From NCBI GenBank assembly GCA_014379345.1, contig JACMLY010000137.1, forward strand, positions 62,001-126,000: a stretch of 64,000 nt of DNA. The letters run 5' to 3'. Made by a program: the position numbers and the translations under genes. This document shows, one piece after another, positions 26,916-35,789 of the stretch (its first letter is position 1; each line of letters starts with the position of its first letter). This DNA comes from Chitinophagaceae bacterium. Its GTDB lineage: Bacteria; Bacteroidota; Bacteroidia; Chitinophagales; Chitinophagaceae. The notes under the pieces were generated by a model. That model did not search any database and had not been told where the DNA came from. It saw only the letters and a list, made by a program, of their open reading frames with translations.

Positions 26916-28520
26916 TCATCGAATTTCCTTCACCCCACCTTCATAAAATAAATGAACAGCCGGATCAATCACAATTTTTAAGGGTTTTCCGGGTAAAGAC
27001 ATCGTAATCGTAGTTTGTTTGTCTTTAATGAGAACTGATTTGGTGACAAGTTTGCTATCTGCGGCAGTAATATTCATTTCTAAGGGAAATTCAAATTCTT
27101 TTGGTTGTTGTTGGATAATTGTTACAGTTAGCAATTTCGTCATGGCATCGTATTTCCAACGGATATCCATTTGCGGATGGTCGGGAGTATAAAGCCATTG
27201 CTGAAAAAATTTTTCGAGATCTTTCCCGGAGACTTTTTCCATCACTTTTCGAAAATCTTCTGTAACTGCATTTTTTCCGGCATATTGTGCATAGTAACTA
27301 CGGATGCCTTTCCAGAAAATAGAATCACCCAACTGATGGTGCAGCATATGCAGTATCCATCCGCCTTTCTGGTACGAATTGGGATTTAATAACTCCAGGT
27401 AATTTGTAGTAGAAGAATCCACCATCGACGCCGATCGCTGTTTTGAAAAAGCAAGTGCCTGCTCACGGTCTTCCACGCGCATTTTCATGGCTCTATCCTG
27501 TCCATATTTATTTTCTATCCAGAGTATGGCCATATAGGTTACAAAACCCTCACTGAGCCAAACATGCGCGAAATCGGCTTCCGTGGCCATATTGCCAAAC
27601 CATTGATGAGCAATTTCATGAGCTATCAACACTTCCTCACTCCGCTTGCCGGTTATGGATTTTTCGGCATAGAATATTGCACCGGCATTTTCCATTCCAC
27701 CAAAAACGGTCCTGGACTGTACGTTCGCTAATTTTTTATAAGGGTAAGGGCCTATGTTCTTAATGAAATAGGGTAATATATCAATGGCCAATTTATAATC
27801 GTAAAAACCTTTTACCCGGTCTTCCGGGAATACCCAACTTGATACGGGTATGTTCCCAACCGGTTCTTCATTTCGAACGGCAAAGTCGGCCACGCCGATC
27901 GCGGCAACCTTCATGGGTAAAGCCCTGTCTTCCTGGTAATGAAAGAATTTCCGGTTGTCGCTGATATTTGTTTCTTCAATCAAAACACCGTTTGAAATAA
28001 CCTGGTAATGCCCGGGTGCGGTAACCATAAATTCAACAGCAGCCTTATCGGATGGATGATCAACACAAGCCAGCCAGTTACGGGCCCGGTCAGGCCAGTG
28101 GTCTGCAAAAAAAGTTCGATGATTGTATTTATTTTTTGCGATGATCAATCCATCAGCCGGTATGCCGCGGTATTTTATTTCAATCGTCTTTTCGTCGTTT
28201 GTTTTACCCGGCGTTGAAAACCCTATACGGATAATATCCTTTGCATGTTCATAGTTCAGGGGCATCCCCTTATCAGTAACCGAAATGATCTTCATCCCTT
28301 TTCCATCTGGTCTTAGTGAGATAAGATCCAGTAAAATATTTTCCGTATTCTGCAACCATTTGAATTGGATGGTTGCTGTACATGAAACGGAATCGTTTTT
28401 ATCATTGATATGTACATTGAATATGTAACGCTGAACATCTATCGCCGATCCTTTTTTCTGAGCTACCACGTCACTCTTCAGGCAAACAATGCCAGCGATA
28501 AGGCTAATAAAAACTTTCAT
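26916..28520 (-). CDS. M1 family zinc aminopeptidase, secreted
   Basis: About 534 residues from the ATG at 28520, which gives a signal peptide (MKVFISLIAGIVCLKSDVVAQ); a longer in-frame start at 28571 would bury it. GGMENAGAIFY is the substrate-binding GxMEN, and HEIAHQWFGN with the downstream E in WLSEGFVTY is the HExxH-x18-E zinc site. The protein is shorter than classical aminopeptidase N (about 850 residues) and ends soon after the catalytic and a small beta domain, as in Bacteroidota short forms. It should trim peptides in the periplasm or outside. The MutS-like gene lies upstream on the same strand, 37 bases away. Confidence 0.92.
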   Translation of the reverse strand: MKVFISLIAGIVCLKSDVVAQKKGSAIDVQRYIFNVHINDKNDSVSCTATIQFKWLQNTENILLDLISLRPDGKGMKIISVTDKGMPLNYEHAKDIIRIGFSTPGKTNDEKTIEIKYRGIPADGLIIAKNKYNHRTFFADHWPDRARNWLACVDHPSDKAAVEFMVTAPGHYQVISNGVLIEETNISDNRKFFHYQEDRALPMKVAAIGVADFAVRNEEPVGNIPVSSWVFPEDRVKGFYDYKLAIDILPYFIKNIGPYPYKKLANVQSRTVFGGMENAGAIFYAEKSITGKRSEEVLIAHEIAHQWFGNMATEADFAHVWLSEGFVTYMAILWIENKYGQDRAMKMRVEDREQALAFSKQRSASMVDSSTTNYLELLNPNSYQKGGWILHMLHHQLGDSIFWKGIRSYYAQYAGKNAVTEDFRKVMEKVSGKDLEKFFQQWLYTPDHPQMDIRWKYDAMTKLLTVTIIQQQPKEFEFPLEMNITAADSKLVTKSVLIKDKQTTITMSLPGKPLKIVIDPAVHLFYEGGVKEIR

Positions 28521-28557
28521 ATTAAAACTTCTTTTTGTAAGTATGTGCCGGATAATG

Positions 28558-29874
28558 TTATAATTTTTCAAGTAAGTCGACTACTTTTTCCCGTTTCAGT
28601 ATCAGGTATCCCAACCGGTCATTACTGATCCCTTCTTTTAGAAGATAACTGAATTCGAGTTGGTCATCTTTTACGGCAGTTTCAAAATATTTAAAAGATA
28701 TGTTCGGATAATCTTTCAGTTCTTCCCCTATTTCGTACAGATGTGTAGAAAGAATAAACAGCGAATTTTTAATCCTGATCAATCCTTTAATAACGGTGGA
28801 GGAACATTTCATTGCATCCTGTACATTGGTGCCCTTAAACAGTTCGTCAATCAGTACAAGCCATTTTTTACCATTGTTGATTTTAAGAATGGTGTTTTTC
28901 ACCCTTTGTACCTCGTTAAAAAAATAGCTTTCACCTTTCACGATATTATCTACCACATTGATATTACTGAGTAAACCATCGAACAAGGTCAATTTCATAT
29001 TGCCGGCGGGAACGCCCATTCCCAGGTGGGCCAGAAAAACAGATGTGCCGACTGATTTGATAAAAGTGCTTTTGCCGGCCATGTTAGCACCGGTCAAAAA
29101 AAGAAAATTGCTTTCCTTGCTCATATGCACATCATAAGGTACAGGGGTTGGCAATAAGATATGATACAGCTGCTGTGCATCGATCAAAGGCTGCGACTGA
29201 TTCACGAAAACCGGGAAGCTTAAATTGAATTTCTTAATAGAGAACGCCATGGAATACCAGGCATCCAGCCGCCCATAAATATTGATCAGGTCCTGGGTTG
29301 AATGTTTGAAATGATCTTTGATATAATTGCCAAAATGAACGATCTCGTTCCAGCTAAACTGTTTCAAAGCCTCCCGCCTTGAAAGTTCGATGATTATTGG
29401 CTTATTCATCAGGTCTTTTGCCCGGTGCAAAAACGAACGCAAAAGCAGCGGCGAACCTTCTTTATCGAACATTTCTATGATCTGGTACATGCCGCGAAAA
29501 AAATCTGCAAAATGCGAAAGTGAATATCGCACCAAAGAAAAATCTGCCGTATGAAATAGTTTGTAACTAACTGTATTCAGAAAATTAGAATTTGAGGGGA
29601 TCGAATCCAGCTGGCTATCATAAAATTTTTCCATTACCATCATGGTGCCATTGCTGATGCTTACAGGCCATTCGTTGATACGTTGTAAGATGGACTGTAA
29701 TATCTCCTGTGTTTCACTGATCTGTTTCTGATCACTAAAAGGATTGCTGAAGAACTTCACCAGCCAGGCCCTGCCATCCACCGTTCGGGTAAAGTTCAGT
29801 TTATTAAATACCGAAAATTCTTCTTCGTGATGAAAAATATTCAGATCGTTATATGAAGTGTTATCAATATCCAT
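28558..29874 (-). CDS. MutS-like ATPase lacking the mismatch-recognition domain
   Basis: A 438-residue protein carrying only the helical lever/clamp and ATPase parts of MutS. Walker A is TGANMAGKSTFIKS, Walker B WLVLIDELFKGTN, and STHLYEIGEEL is the conserved C-terminal switch. There is no N-terminal domain I with the Phe-x-Glu mismatch motif and no Smr nuclease domain, so it is neither MutS nor MutS2. Such short proteins are common in Bacteroidota and have no settled role; a DNA-structure-binding ATPase is a fair guess. Repeat DNA of the CCTCTCCC family lies directly upstream. Confidence 0.88.
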   Translation of the reverse strand: MDIDNTSYNDLNIFHHEEEFSVFNKLNFTRTVDGRAWLVKFFSNPFSDQKQISETQEILQSILQRINEWPVSISNGTMMVMEKFYDSQLDSIPSNSNFLNTVSYKLFHTADFSLVRYSLSHFADFFRGMYQIIEMFDKEGSPLLLRSFLHRAKDLMNKPIIIELSRREALKQFSWNEIVHFGNYIKDHFKHSTQDLINIYGRLDAWYSMAFSIKKFNLSFPVFVNQSQPLIDAQQLYHILLPTPVPYDVHMSKESNFLFLTGANMAGKSTFIKSVGTSVFLAHLGMGVPAGNMKLTLFDGLLSNINVVDNIVKGESYFFNEVQRVKNTILKINNGKKWLVLIDELFKGTNVQDAMKCSSTVIKGLIRIKNSLFILSTHLYEIGEELKDYPNISFKYFETAVKDDQLEFSYLLKEGISNDRLGYLILKREKVVDLLEKL

Positions 29875-29880
29875 TACACC

Positions 29881-29998
29881 CTCCCAACCTCTCCCTAAAG
29901 AGAGGGCTTATTTGTAAAACATTATTTTTTCTTTTTAAAATCAATTCCATTTTTAATCTTCTATAAGTTCCCCATTTAGGGGGATTTAGGGAGCCTTA
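29881..29998. repeat. Palindromic C/G-rich intergenic repeats
   Basis: Two units lie here: CCTCTCCC-TAAA-GAGAGGGCTT at 29888-29910, a 6-bp hairpin, and CCCCATTTAGGGGGATTTAGGG at 29969-29990, which contains another hairpin. The second unit includes the TAA stop codon of the dihydroorotase gene. Units of the same design flank atpC (57978-57993 and 58104-58116). Confidence 0.7.
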
Positions 29999-31371
29999 AA
30001 TTCCAGGCGTTGCCCCATTTGTGATTCATTCCATTGACCGTTTCCATACACCATGCTTCCATTGACGAATGTATGTGTAACAACCGCCGGCATGGTAAAA
30101 CTTTCCAGCGGACTCCATCCGCATTTATATAATATATTTTCTTTATTGATCAGTGTTTGTTGGTTGAGATCAACAATGACCATATCTGCATGATACCCCT
30201 CGCGGATAAAACCCCTGTCTGCAATTTGAAAACAGGTGGCAACAGAATGGCTCATTTTTTCAACAACCTTCTCAATGGTGATCCTCCCTTCTTTTACATA
30301 GTGCAGCATTAATAATAGGGAATGCTGTCCCAGGGGAAGACCGGCGTGCGATTTTTCATAGGGGTTACCTGCCGTTTGGGATAGAGATCCATCGGGATTT
30401 CTTTGAAATCCTTTTTCTTCCAACGTATGAGGGGCATGATCAGTTGCGATTACATCCAGCCGGTCATCTAGTAAAGCATTCCATAAGGCCTGTTTATTGA
30501 GGGGCGCTTTAATGGCCGGATTGCATTTTATCCGGTTCCCCAATATGTCGTAATCAAAGGCCGTGAAGTGAAGATGATGAACGCATACCTCAGCCGTTAT
30601 CCTTTTTTGATCGAGAGGAACCATATTGCTGAAAAGCTGCAATTCTTTTTCGGTGGATATATGCAGGATATGTAAACGGGTATTGTATTTTTTTGCAAAC
30701 TGGATCGCTACCAGCGAGGATTCAAAGCAGGCATTTTCATCGCGTATCAACGGATGATCTGATGGCAGCAAAATATCTTTCTCTTTTTTCAGGCGGTCGT
30801 AATTGGCTCTAATGATCTTTTCATCTTCGCAATGTGTTGCGATCAGCACTTCAGATTCACGGAAAATTTTGTCGAGTGTAATATAATTGTCAACCAATAA
30901 GCCGCCGGTTGATGAACCCATGAAAATTTTAATACCACATACGTTTCTTCTTTTATCATTTGTTCTTAGGGCTTCATCCGGATTCTCATTAGAAGTTCCC
31001 ATATAAAAAGAATAATTGGCCAATGAAGTGCGGGCAGCTATTGCATACTTTTCTTCCAGCAGTTCTTGTGTAAATACCGGTGGAATTGTATTGGGCATTT
31101 CCATGAACGAGGTGGTGCCGCCGGCTATAGCTGCTTTTGCCTCGGAGTAAATGGTGGCTTTATGAGTTAGCCCGGGTTCGCGAAAATGCACCTGGTCGTC
31201 AATAACACCAGGCAGCAGGTTTTTTCCTTCGCCATTAATTTCCTGAGCATCGGGATCAGCGTTGATGGTGCGATCAATTTTTTCAATACGGCCATTTTTG
31301 ATCAGTACATCTCTCACCGATGAAAGGCCTTCATTGACAACCGTTATATTCTTAATCAGGTATTTTTGCAT
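29986..31371 (-). CDS. pyrC: Dihydroorotase
   Basis: A 461-residue amidohydrolase that closes carbamoyl-aspartate to dihydroorotate in pyrimidine synthesis. GVIDDQVHFREPGLTHK is the first metal motif, GIKIFMGSSTGG carries the candidate carbamylated lysine, ATHCEDEKII, LHILHISTEKE and DVIATDHAPHTLEEK supply further ligands and the catalytic aspartate. The first histidine of the usual DxHxH is glutamine (DDQVH), as in other Bacteroidota enzymes of this type as far as I recall. The product is a stand-alone enzyme without carbamoyltransferase fusion. Its start lies only 28 bases from that of the divergent Wzi-like gene, and its stop falls in repeat DNA. Confidence 0.9.
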   Translation of the reverse strand: MQKYLIKNITVVNEGLSSVRDVLIKNGRIEKIDRTINADPDAQEINGEGKNLLPGVIDDQVHFREPGLTHKATIYSEAKAAIAGGTTSFMEMPNTIPPVFTQELLEEKYAIAARTSLANYSFYMGTSNENPDEALRTNDKRRNVCGIKIFMGSSTGGLLVDNYITLDKIFRESEVLIATHCEDEKIIRANYDRLKKEKDILLPSDHPLIRDENACFESSLVAIQFAKKYNTRLHILHISTEKELQLFSNMVPLDQKRITAEVCVHHLHFTAFDYDILGNRIKCNPAIKAPLNKQALWNALLDDRLDVIATDHAPHTLEEKGFQRNPDGSLSQTAGNPYEKSHAGLPLGQHSLLLMLHYVKEGRITIEKVVEKMSHSVATCFQIADRGFIREGYHADMVIVDLNQQTLINKENILYKCGWSPLESFTMPAVVTHTFVNGSMVYGNGQWNESQMGQRLEFKAP

Positions 31372-31399
31372 AACTTGAAAACCTCTTTAATCACATACT

Positions 31400-33088
31400 A
31401 TGCAATATATTATAAAAACCTTTGCAAGGATTTTGATTTTATCCGTACCCTGTTTTGCCAACGCACAATCTACTTATTTACCACAAACACATAAACATCA
31501 GCAACTGTTGGAGAGACTGGAGATATTGTTGCAAAAAAATCCGGACCTGAATGTCGCCACTGTAAAACCGTTAAGCCGGAAAATTGCCGTAAGGATAGGC
31601 GAATATGCCGATTCCGTTCAGGATGCGTCTGGCAATACATTGTCGATGGTAGACCAACACAATCTGCAGAGCTTATATATGAATAATTCAGAATGGATAG
31701 GGGGTGATAAGACTGATTTTGCGAGCAGGAAAAATTTATGGAATACTTTTTATAAAACGAAAGCCCATTTGCTGGAAGTAGATGAAAACGATTTTTTTCT
31801 CGCAGTAAACCCGGTTATCCAGCAACAGCAATCTATCGAGAATGACAACGACCAGCGCATCTTTCTCAATTCAAAAGGGTTAACGATGCGGGGGATGATC
31901 GCAGGAAAAATAGGATTCTCCGCTTATCTTACCGATAACCAGGAAAGAGCTCCGCTGTTTGTACAGGATCGCATCAATAGAACACAGGCTGTACCCGGTG
32001 CCGGTTATTATAAAGCCTTTAAAACAACCGCTACCGATTATTTTGATGCCAGGGGATCTATTGATTTCACCGTAGCAAAATACGTTGATGTGCAGTTTGG
32101 CTACGATAAGAATTTTATAGGTAATGGTTACCGCAGTTTGTACCTGAGCGATTTTGGAAACAGTTACCTGTTCCTAAAACTGAATACACGGATCTGGAAG
32201 ATCAACTATCAGAACTTGTATATGGAATTGGCTCCGCAATTCGTAAAAAGTGGTGCAGATAATCTGCTTGATAAGAAGTATGCTACCATGCATCATCTCA
32301 GTATCAATGCTACAAAATGGCTGAATATCGGTTTGTTTGAGGCCGTCATTTTTGGCCGTAAGAATCGTTTTGAATTCGGGTATCTCAACCCGGTCATTTT
32401 TTTAAGATCGGCCGAACGGAACAATGGCAGTGCGGATAACGGCATTGCCGGACTCGATTTTAAAGCAAACATCGCTAAAAAACTTCAGCTCTACGGGACC
32501 TGGATGTTGGATGAATTTTTTTTAAAGGAAGTGAGGGCAGGAAGGGGATGGTGGGGAAATAAATTCGGTGTTCAGTTAGGTGGAAAATATATAGATGTAC
32601 TGAAAATAAAGAACCTGGATATACAGGGAGAATTGAATTGGGTAAGACCTTTTTCTTACTCGCATTACGACTCCGTTTCAAACTATACACATTATAACCA
32701 GCCACTGGCTCATCCATTGGGAGCAAATTTTATGGAAGCGATCGGCATTATCCGTTACCAGCCGCATCCAAAATGGACAACTTCGGCAAGATTGATTGTG
32801 TGGAAGCAGGGGCTGGATACTGCCGGCTTTAATTTTGGTGGGAATATTTTTAAACTCAATGGCACCCGGTCGGTGGAGTATGGATATACCATACCCAGTG
32901 GAGTAAGCGCTACAGGGATCAATGCACAGTTACTGGTTTCCTACGAGCCAAAGGAAAATGTCTTTTTGGATGTTTCTTTACTCATTCGCCGCTGGAAAGC
33001 AACAGAGCTACCCTCTGTGAACAGAAATACCAGTTTAATTACTGCAGGATTGCGGATGAATATGTTTAGGAGAGAATATGAGTATTGA
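31400..33088 (+). CDS. Wzi/RemB-like outer-membrane beta-barrel protein
   Basis: A 562-residue protein with a signal peptide (ILILSVPCFANAQS) and a predicted barrel of alternating strands through to the C-terminal RREYEY. KYVDVQFGYDKNFIGNGYRSLYLSDFGNSYLFLKL and FEFGYLNPVIFLRS match the capsule-assembly Wzi family (PF14052) in the form found in Bacteroidota, where Flavobacterium RemB, a gliding-motility surface protein, is a relative. The N-terminal 70 residues are charged and helical. It could anchor surface polysaccharide, though it lies 9 kb from the locus above. Divergent from the dihydroorotase gene with almost no spacer. Confidence 0.75.
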   Translation: MQYIIKTFARILILSVPCFANAQSTYLPQTHKHQQLLERLEILLQKNPDLNVATVKPLSRKIAVRIGEYADSVQDASGNTLSMVDQHNLQSLYMNNSEWIGGDKTDFASRKNLWNTFYKTKAHLLEVDENDFFLAVNPVIQQQQSIENDNDQRIFLNSKGLTMRGMIAGKIGFSAYLTDNQERAPLFVQDRINRTQAVPGAGYYKAFKTTATDYFDARGSIDFTVAKYVDVQFGYDKNFIGNGYRSLYLSDFGNSYLFLKLNTRIWKINYQNLYMELAPQFVKSGADNLLDKKYATMHHLSINATKWLNIGLFEAVIFGRKNRFEFGYLNPVIFLRSAERNNGSADNGIAGLDFKANIAKKLQLYGTWMLDEFFLKEVRAGRGWWGNKFGVQLGGKYIDVLKIKNLDIQGELNWVRPFSYSHYDSVSNYTHYNQPLAHPLGANFMEAIGIIRYQPHPKWTTSARLIVWKQGLDTAGFNFGGNIFKLNGTRSVEYGYTIPSGVSATGINAQLLVSYEPKENVFLDVSLLIRRWKATELPSVNRNTSLITAGLRMNMFRREYEY

Positions 33089-33090
33089 GG

Positions 33091-33253
33091 TACGAAGTTA
33101 GAAGTACGAAGTGTAGATAGGGTCTCCCCTATAATTTTAATATTTTCGTGAAGAAATAGTCAGCAATTAAAAAAATTTTTGCTGCCGCGTTTAGCTCATT
33201 TTTATAAATTTCCGGCCTTTAAGTACTTCCAACTTCGTACTTCTAACTTCGTA
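33091..33253. repeat. Perfect 22-bp inverted repeat enclosing 119 bases
   Basis: The left arm (33091-33112, TACGAAGTTAGAAG...) and the right arm (33232-33253) are exact reverse complements over 22 bases. Each arm is itself built from the words TACGAAGT and TAGAAG. The loop contains a smaller hairpin (CAGCAA...TTGCTG, about 33160-33183). It lies between the convergent ends of the Wzi-like and porT genes. Confidence 0.8.
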
Positions 33254-33260
33254 CTTAATA

Positions 33261-34004
33261 TTATCCTTCAAATATCAACGAAAACACCACCATGCGGGAA
33301 TTGAGTTTGTCGATGGAGCTGGAGAATTTTAGATTCTGATCACGGCTATGGCTGTTGATGAGCCCATTGCTGATCTTTATTTCGGGAGATAGAATAAATA
33401 CAGGGAAATAGAAATTAAATCCGATGCCGGCTTCCACCCCCATATCAATTTTTTTGAGCTTCACCAGTTCTTCGGCCCTTTTGGCCCGGGCATTCGAGGC
33501 GAGGTCGTATTCAAACTTCACTCCGCCAAACATGTATACACGGAAGTTTTCAATGCGATCAGAACGGAATTTAAGATGGATGGGTAAACCCACCAGAATG
33601 GATTCTACTCTTTTCGTCATTAACGGTGTCTCATCCCTTGAGTCATCGGGGTACTTTAAACTATAGGTGATGTTTTTATAGGCAAACATTAACTGGGGAA
33701 ATATTGCCCTTACTTCAAACCTCGGTGAGAGGCGGTACGTATGCATTCCGGCCAGGCCAAAACCACCGCTATTCTCGGGGCTTGTTACCAGAACACTGTC
33801 GTTTTCTAAAAAAACCGGCGCCTGGCTTACCTGGAAACGGGCAGTGTTGTAAAGAAGGCCTATTCCGAGATAATACTTTTTATCGTCATGATCGGGTAGA
33901 TGAATGACACGTTGTTGCGCAGCCAGAGGTTTTCCTGCTAAAATAATGAGGGTTACTGCGAAGGTTATCAACCTGGTTTTTTTCTGCCACAATAGATTGT
34001 ACAT
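33261..34004 (-). CDS. porT: PorT-like outer-membrane protein, type IX secretion
   Basis: A 247-residue protein with a signal peptide (LITFAVTLIILAGKPLAAQQ) and a small barrel. YYLGIGLLYNTARFQVSQAP, GFGLAGMHTYRLSPRFEVRAIFP, VGLPIHLKFRSDRIENFRVYMFGGVKFEYDL and the terminal VVFSLIFEG fit PorT/SprT, an outer-membrane component required for the type IX system that exports proteins with a C-terminal sorting domain. It overlaps the upstream ubiE gene by 37 bases, a ubiE-porT order seen widely in Bacteroidota. A likely cargo, the metalloprotease at 36319-37899, lies 2.3 kb away. Confidence 0.85.
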   Translation of the reverse strand: MYNLLWQKKTRLITFAVTLIILAGKPLAAQQRVIHLPDHDDKKYYLGIGLLYNTARFQVSQAPVFLENDSVLVTSPENSGGFGLAGMHTYRLSPRFEVRAIFPQLMFAYKNITYSLKYPDDSRDETPLMTKRVESILVGLPIHLKFRSDRIENFRVYMFGGVKFEYDLASNARAKRAEELVKLKKIDMGVEAGIGFNFYFPVFILSPEIKISNGLINSHSRDQNLKFSSSIDKLNSRMVVFSLIFEG

Positions 34005-34720
34005 ATTCCTAAGCTCAGCCTTTTTAAAGAGGTTTCTGAAAATCCAACTTGTTGTAAAATGGGTAGAAATGTTTCGCCTTCCGGAAATGCTTTTACTGAG
34101 TTATGTAAATATTGGTATGCTTCTCGATTTTTAGTTAACCATCTGCCAATGCCCGGACAGATAATTTTCATGTACACATTATACAGTCCCTTAAAAACCA
34201 ACTGTTTCGGTTTAGAAAACTCCAGGATCACCAATTTGCCACCCGGCCTCAACACTCTGTACATTTCCCGAAGGCCCTGTTCAAGATTCTGGAAATTCCT
34301 TACACCAAAGGCAACAGTTATTGCATCAAACGTATCATCTGGAAAACTTATTGCTTCACTATCGCCTTGTTTTAGCTCTATGTAGTTACTTAACAACAAC
34401 TTGGCAATTTTCTCCCTTCCTAAACGAAGCATCCCTTCTGAAATATCTATGCCAATTATTTTTTTAGGACGAAGATATTTCCAACTCATGATGGCAACAT
34501 CTGCCGTTCCTGTGGCAACATCCAGGATTATTTCGGGTTGAAGCTGTTTTAATTCTCTGATTGCCCGTTTTCTCCAGAAAATATCAATCCCCCCTGAAAG
34601 AAACCGATTAAGAAGATCATAGCGGAATGCGATCTGGTCGAACATTCCCGCTACCTGCTCTTTTTTACTCTGGGCTGAATCCTGGTAAGGAACGACGGTA
34701 TCATGCGAGTATTTAGACAT
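33968..34720 (-). CDS. ubiE: Demethylmenaquinone/ubiquinone C-methyltransferase
   Basis: A 250-residue SAM methyltransferase that makes menaquinone from demethylmenaquinone in a menaquinone-using bacterium. FDQIAFRYDLLNRFLSGGIDIFWRKRAI is the family's N-terminal signature, ILDVATGTADVAI SAM motif I, KIIGIDISEGML the second strand, and DAITVAFGVRNFQNLEQGLREMYRVLRPGGKLVILEFSKP the C-terminal conserved block. The protein is full length. Its 3' end overlaps the start of porT by 37 bases, so porT is probably translated from the same message. Confidence 0.95.
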   Translation of the reverse strand: MSKYSHDTVVPYQDSAQSKKEQVAGMFDQIAFRYDLLNRFLSGGIDIFWRKRAIRELKQLQPEIILDVATGTADVAIMSWKYLRPKKIIGIDISEGMLRLGREKIAKLLLSNYIELKQGDSEAISFPDDTFDAITVAFGVRNFQNLEQGLREMYRVLRPGGKLVILEFSKPKQLVFKGLYNVYMKIICPGIGRWLTKNREAYQYLHNSVKAFPEGETFLPILQQVGFSETSLKRLSLGICTIYCGRKKPG

Positions 34721-34853
34721 GGGATGCGAAGGTAAGCCAGATATGCAGGAGGCAGATGACAGCTTTCAGTTATTAAGAAAATTTTTTATCGGCTCTCAGA
34801 TTCTGAGAGATTCTGTTCCTTATTGTTATTTGTAAAAGTCTTATCGCCGCGCC

Positions 34854-34932
34854 GGTCAGACGGAGACCGTCAGACCTGTGATATTGGTCTGACGGTCTCC
34901 GTCTGACCAATATTACAGGTCTGACTTCTTAG
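34854..34932. repeat. Inverted repeat built on a 23-base motif
   Basis: A 23-base word (34854-34876, beginning GGTCAGACGGAGACC) is followed by nine bases and its exact reverse complement (34886-34908). A second overlapping pairing joins 34869-34893 with 34901-34925 at two mismatches. The same 23-mer recurs exactly at 52807-52829. The element lies just upstream of the engB start. Confidence 0.85.
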
Positions 34933-34946
34933 TTTATCTTGCATCC

Positions 34947-35585
34947 ATGATCATTAAATCGGCAAAATATGTTATCAGTAGCCCCGACTATACCAAGTGC
35001 CCCAAGCCAGACAGGCCCGAGTATGCTTTTATTGGACGGAGTAATGTAGGCAAATCTTCACTGATTAACATGCTAGTCGATAACCATAAGCTGGCAAAAA
35101 CTTCCGGTACACCGGGGAAAACACAACTCATTAATCATTTTGAGATTGAAACTGCATTGGCTGCGGCTTCAGGCAAAGCAGTTCAATGGTACCTGGTAGA
35201 TCTGCCCGGCTATGGATTTGCTAAAGTATCGCAGAATGCCCGGAACCGATGGGAGCAAATGATCGAAAATTATCTTCGGAAACGCGAAAATCTGATGAAC
35301 GTTTTTGTACTCATCGACAGCAGGCACGAACCCCAGAAAATAGATCTTGAATTCGTGAATCAATTGGGAAAATGGCAGATACCGTTTTGCCTGGCTTTTA
35401 CCAAAGCCGACAAGGAAAGCCAGAAAATAGTCAGTAAAAACGTGAAGGATTTTTTAGATACAATGCGCAAAACCTGGCAGTTTTTGCCACAGCATTTCGT
35501 AACAAGTGCCGTGAAAAAACAGGGAAGGGATAAAATGCACCAGTTTATTGAAGAATGCAATCAGGAATTTGATACCAGATCCTAG
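34947..35585 (+). CDS. engB: Ribosome-biogenesis GTPase EngB/YihA
   Basis: A 212-residue TRAFAC-class GTPase needed for assembly of the large ribosomal subunit. G1 GRSNVGKSS near residue 31, G2 SGTPGKTQ, G3 DLPGYGFAKVS, G4 FTKADKE and G5 TSAVKKQG are all present. A box reading TATCTTG at 34935-34941 is so close to the ATG that a transcript from it would be almost leaderless; the transcript might instead begin within or before the repeat element upstream. It converges with the YkuK-like gene across a repeat-rich spacer. Confidence 0.95.
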   Translation: MIIKSAKYVISSPDYTKCPKPDRPEYAFIGRSNVGKSSLINMLVDNHKLAKTSGTPGKTQLINHFEIETALAAASGKAVQWYLVDLPGYGFAKVSQNARNRWEQMIENYLRKRENLMNVFVLIDSRHEPQKIDLEFVNQLGKWQIPFCLAFTKADKESQKIVSKNVKDFLDTMRKTWQFLPQHFVTSAVKKQGRDKMHQFIEECNQEFDTRS

Positions 35586-35789
35586 ATACTGGCTCCAGTA
35601 TCCAGTGCCGTGTTAACCTTACTTTGATGGGTTTAAAGTTTAAGTGTCTGAAGTTTAAAGTTTTTGCTCAACTAAAAAAAATGGTTTAAAATAAAGATTT
35701 TCACACTAAAGAACTTTAAACCTTAAACAATTAAACTTTAAACTGATAAGACATAATATCCTTAACATAACACTGGTATCCAACATCTA
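35582..35789. repeat. Nested inverted repeats between engB and the ykuK-like gene
   Basis: Outer pair: CTAGATACTGG at 35582-35592 with a diverged CTGGTATCC...ATCTAG at 35771-35789, which reaches into the 3' end of the YkuK-like gene. A perfect hairpin GATACTGG-CT-CCAGTATC sits at 35585-35602. Inner pair: GTTTAAAGTTTAAG words at 35631-35663 against CTTTAAACCTTAAAC words at 35713-35743. The TTTAAGG word family returns at 58521-58548. Confidence 0.7.

Noticed and set aside
28558-29874. The MutS-like gene as a truncated pseudogene
   Set aside because: Both ATPase motifs are intact, the frame is open, and short MutS-like proteins of this length are common in Bacteroidota.
29986-31371. Missing first histidine in the dihydroorotase metal motif (DDQVH instead of DxHxH)
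   Set aside because: As far as I recall the same residue occurs in other Bacteroidota dihydroorotases, so it is a lineage trait and not a defect. An alignment would confirm this.
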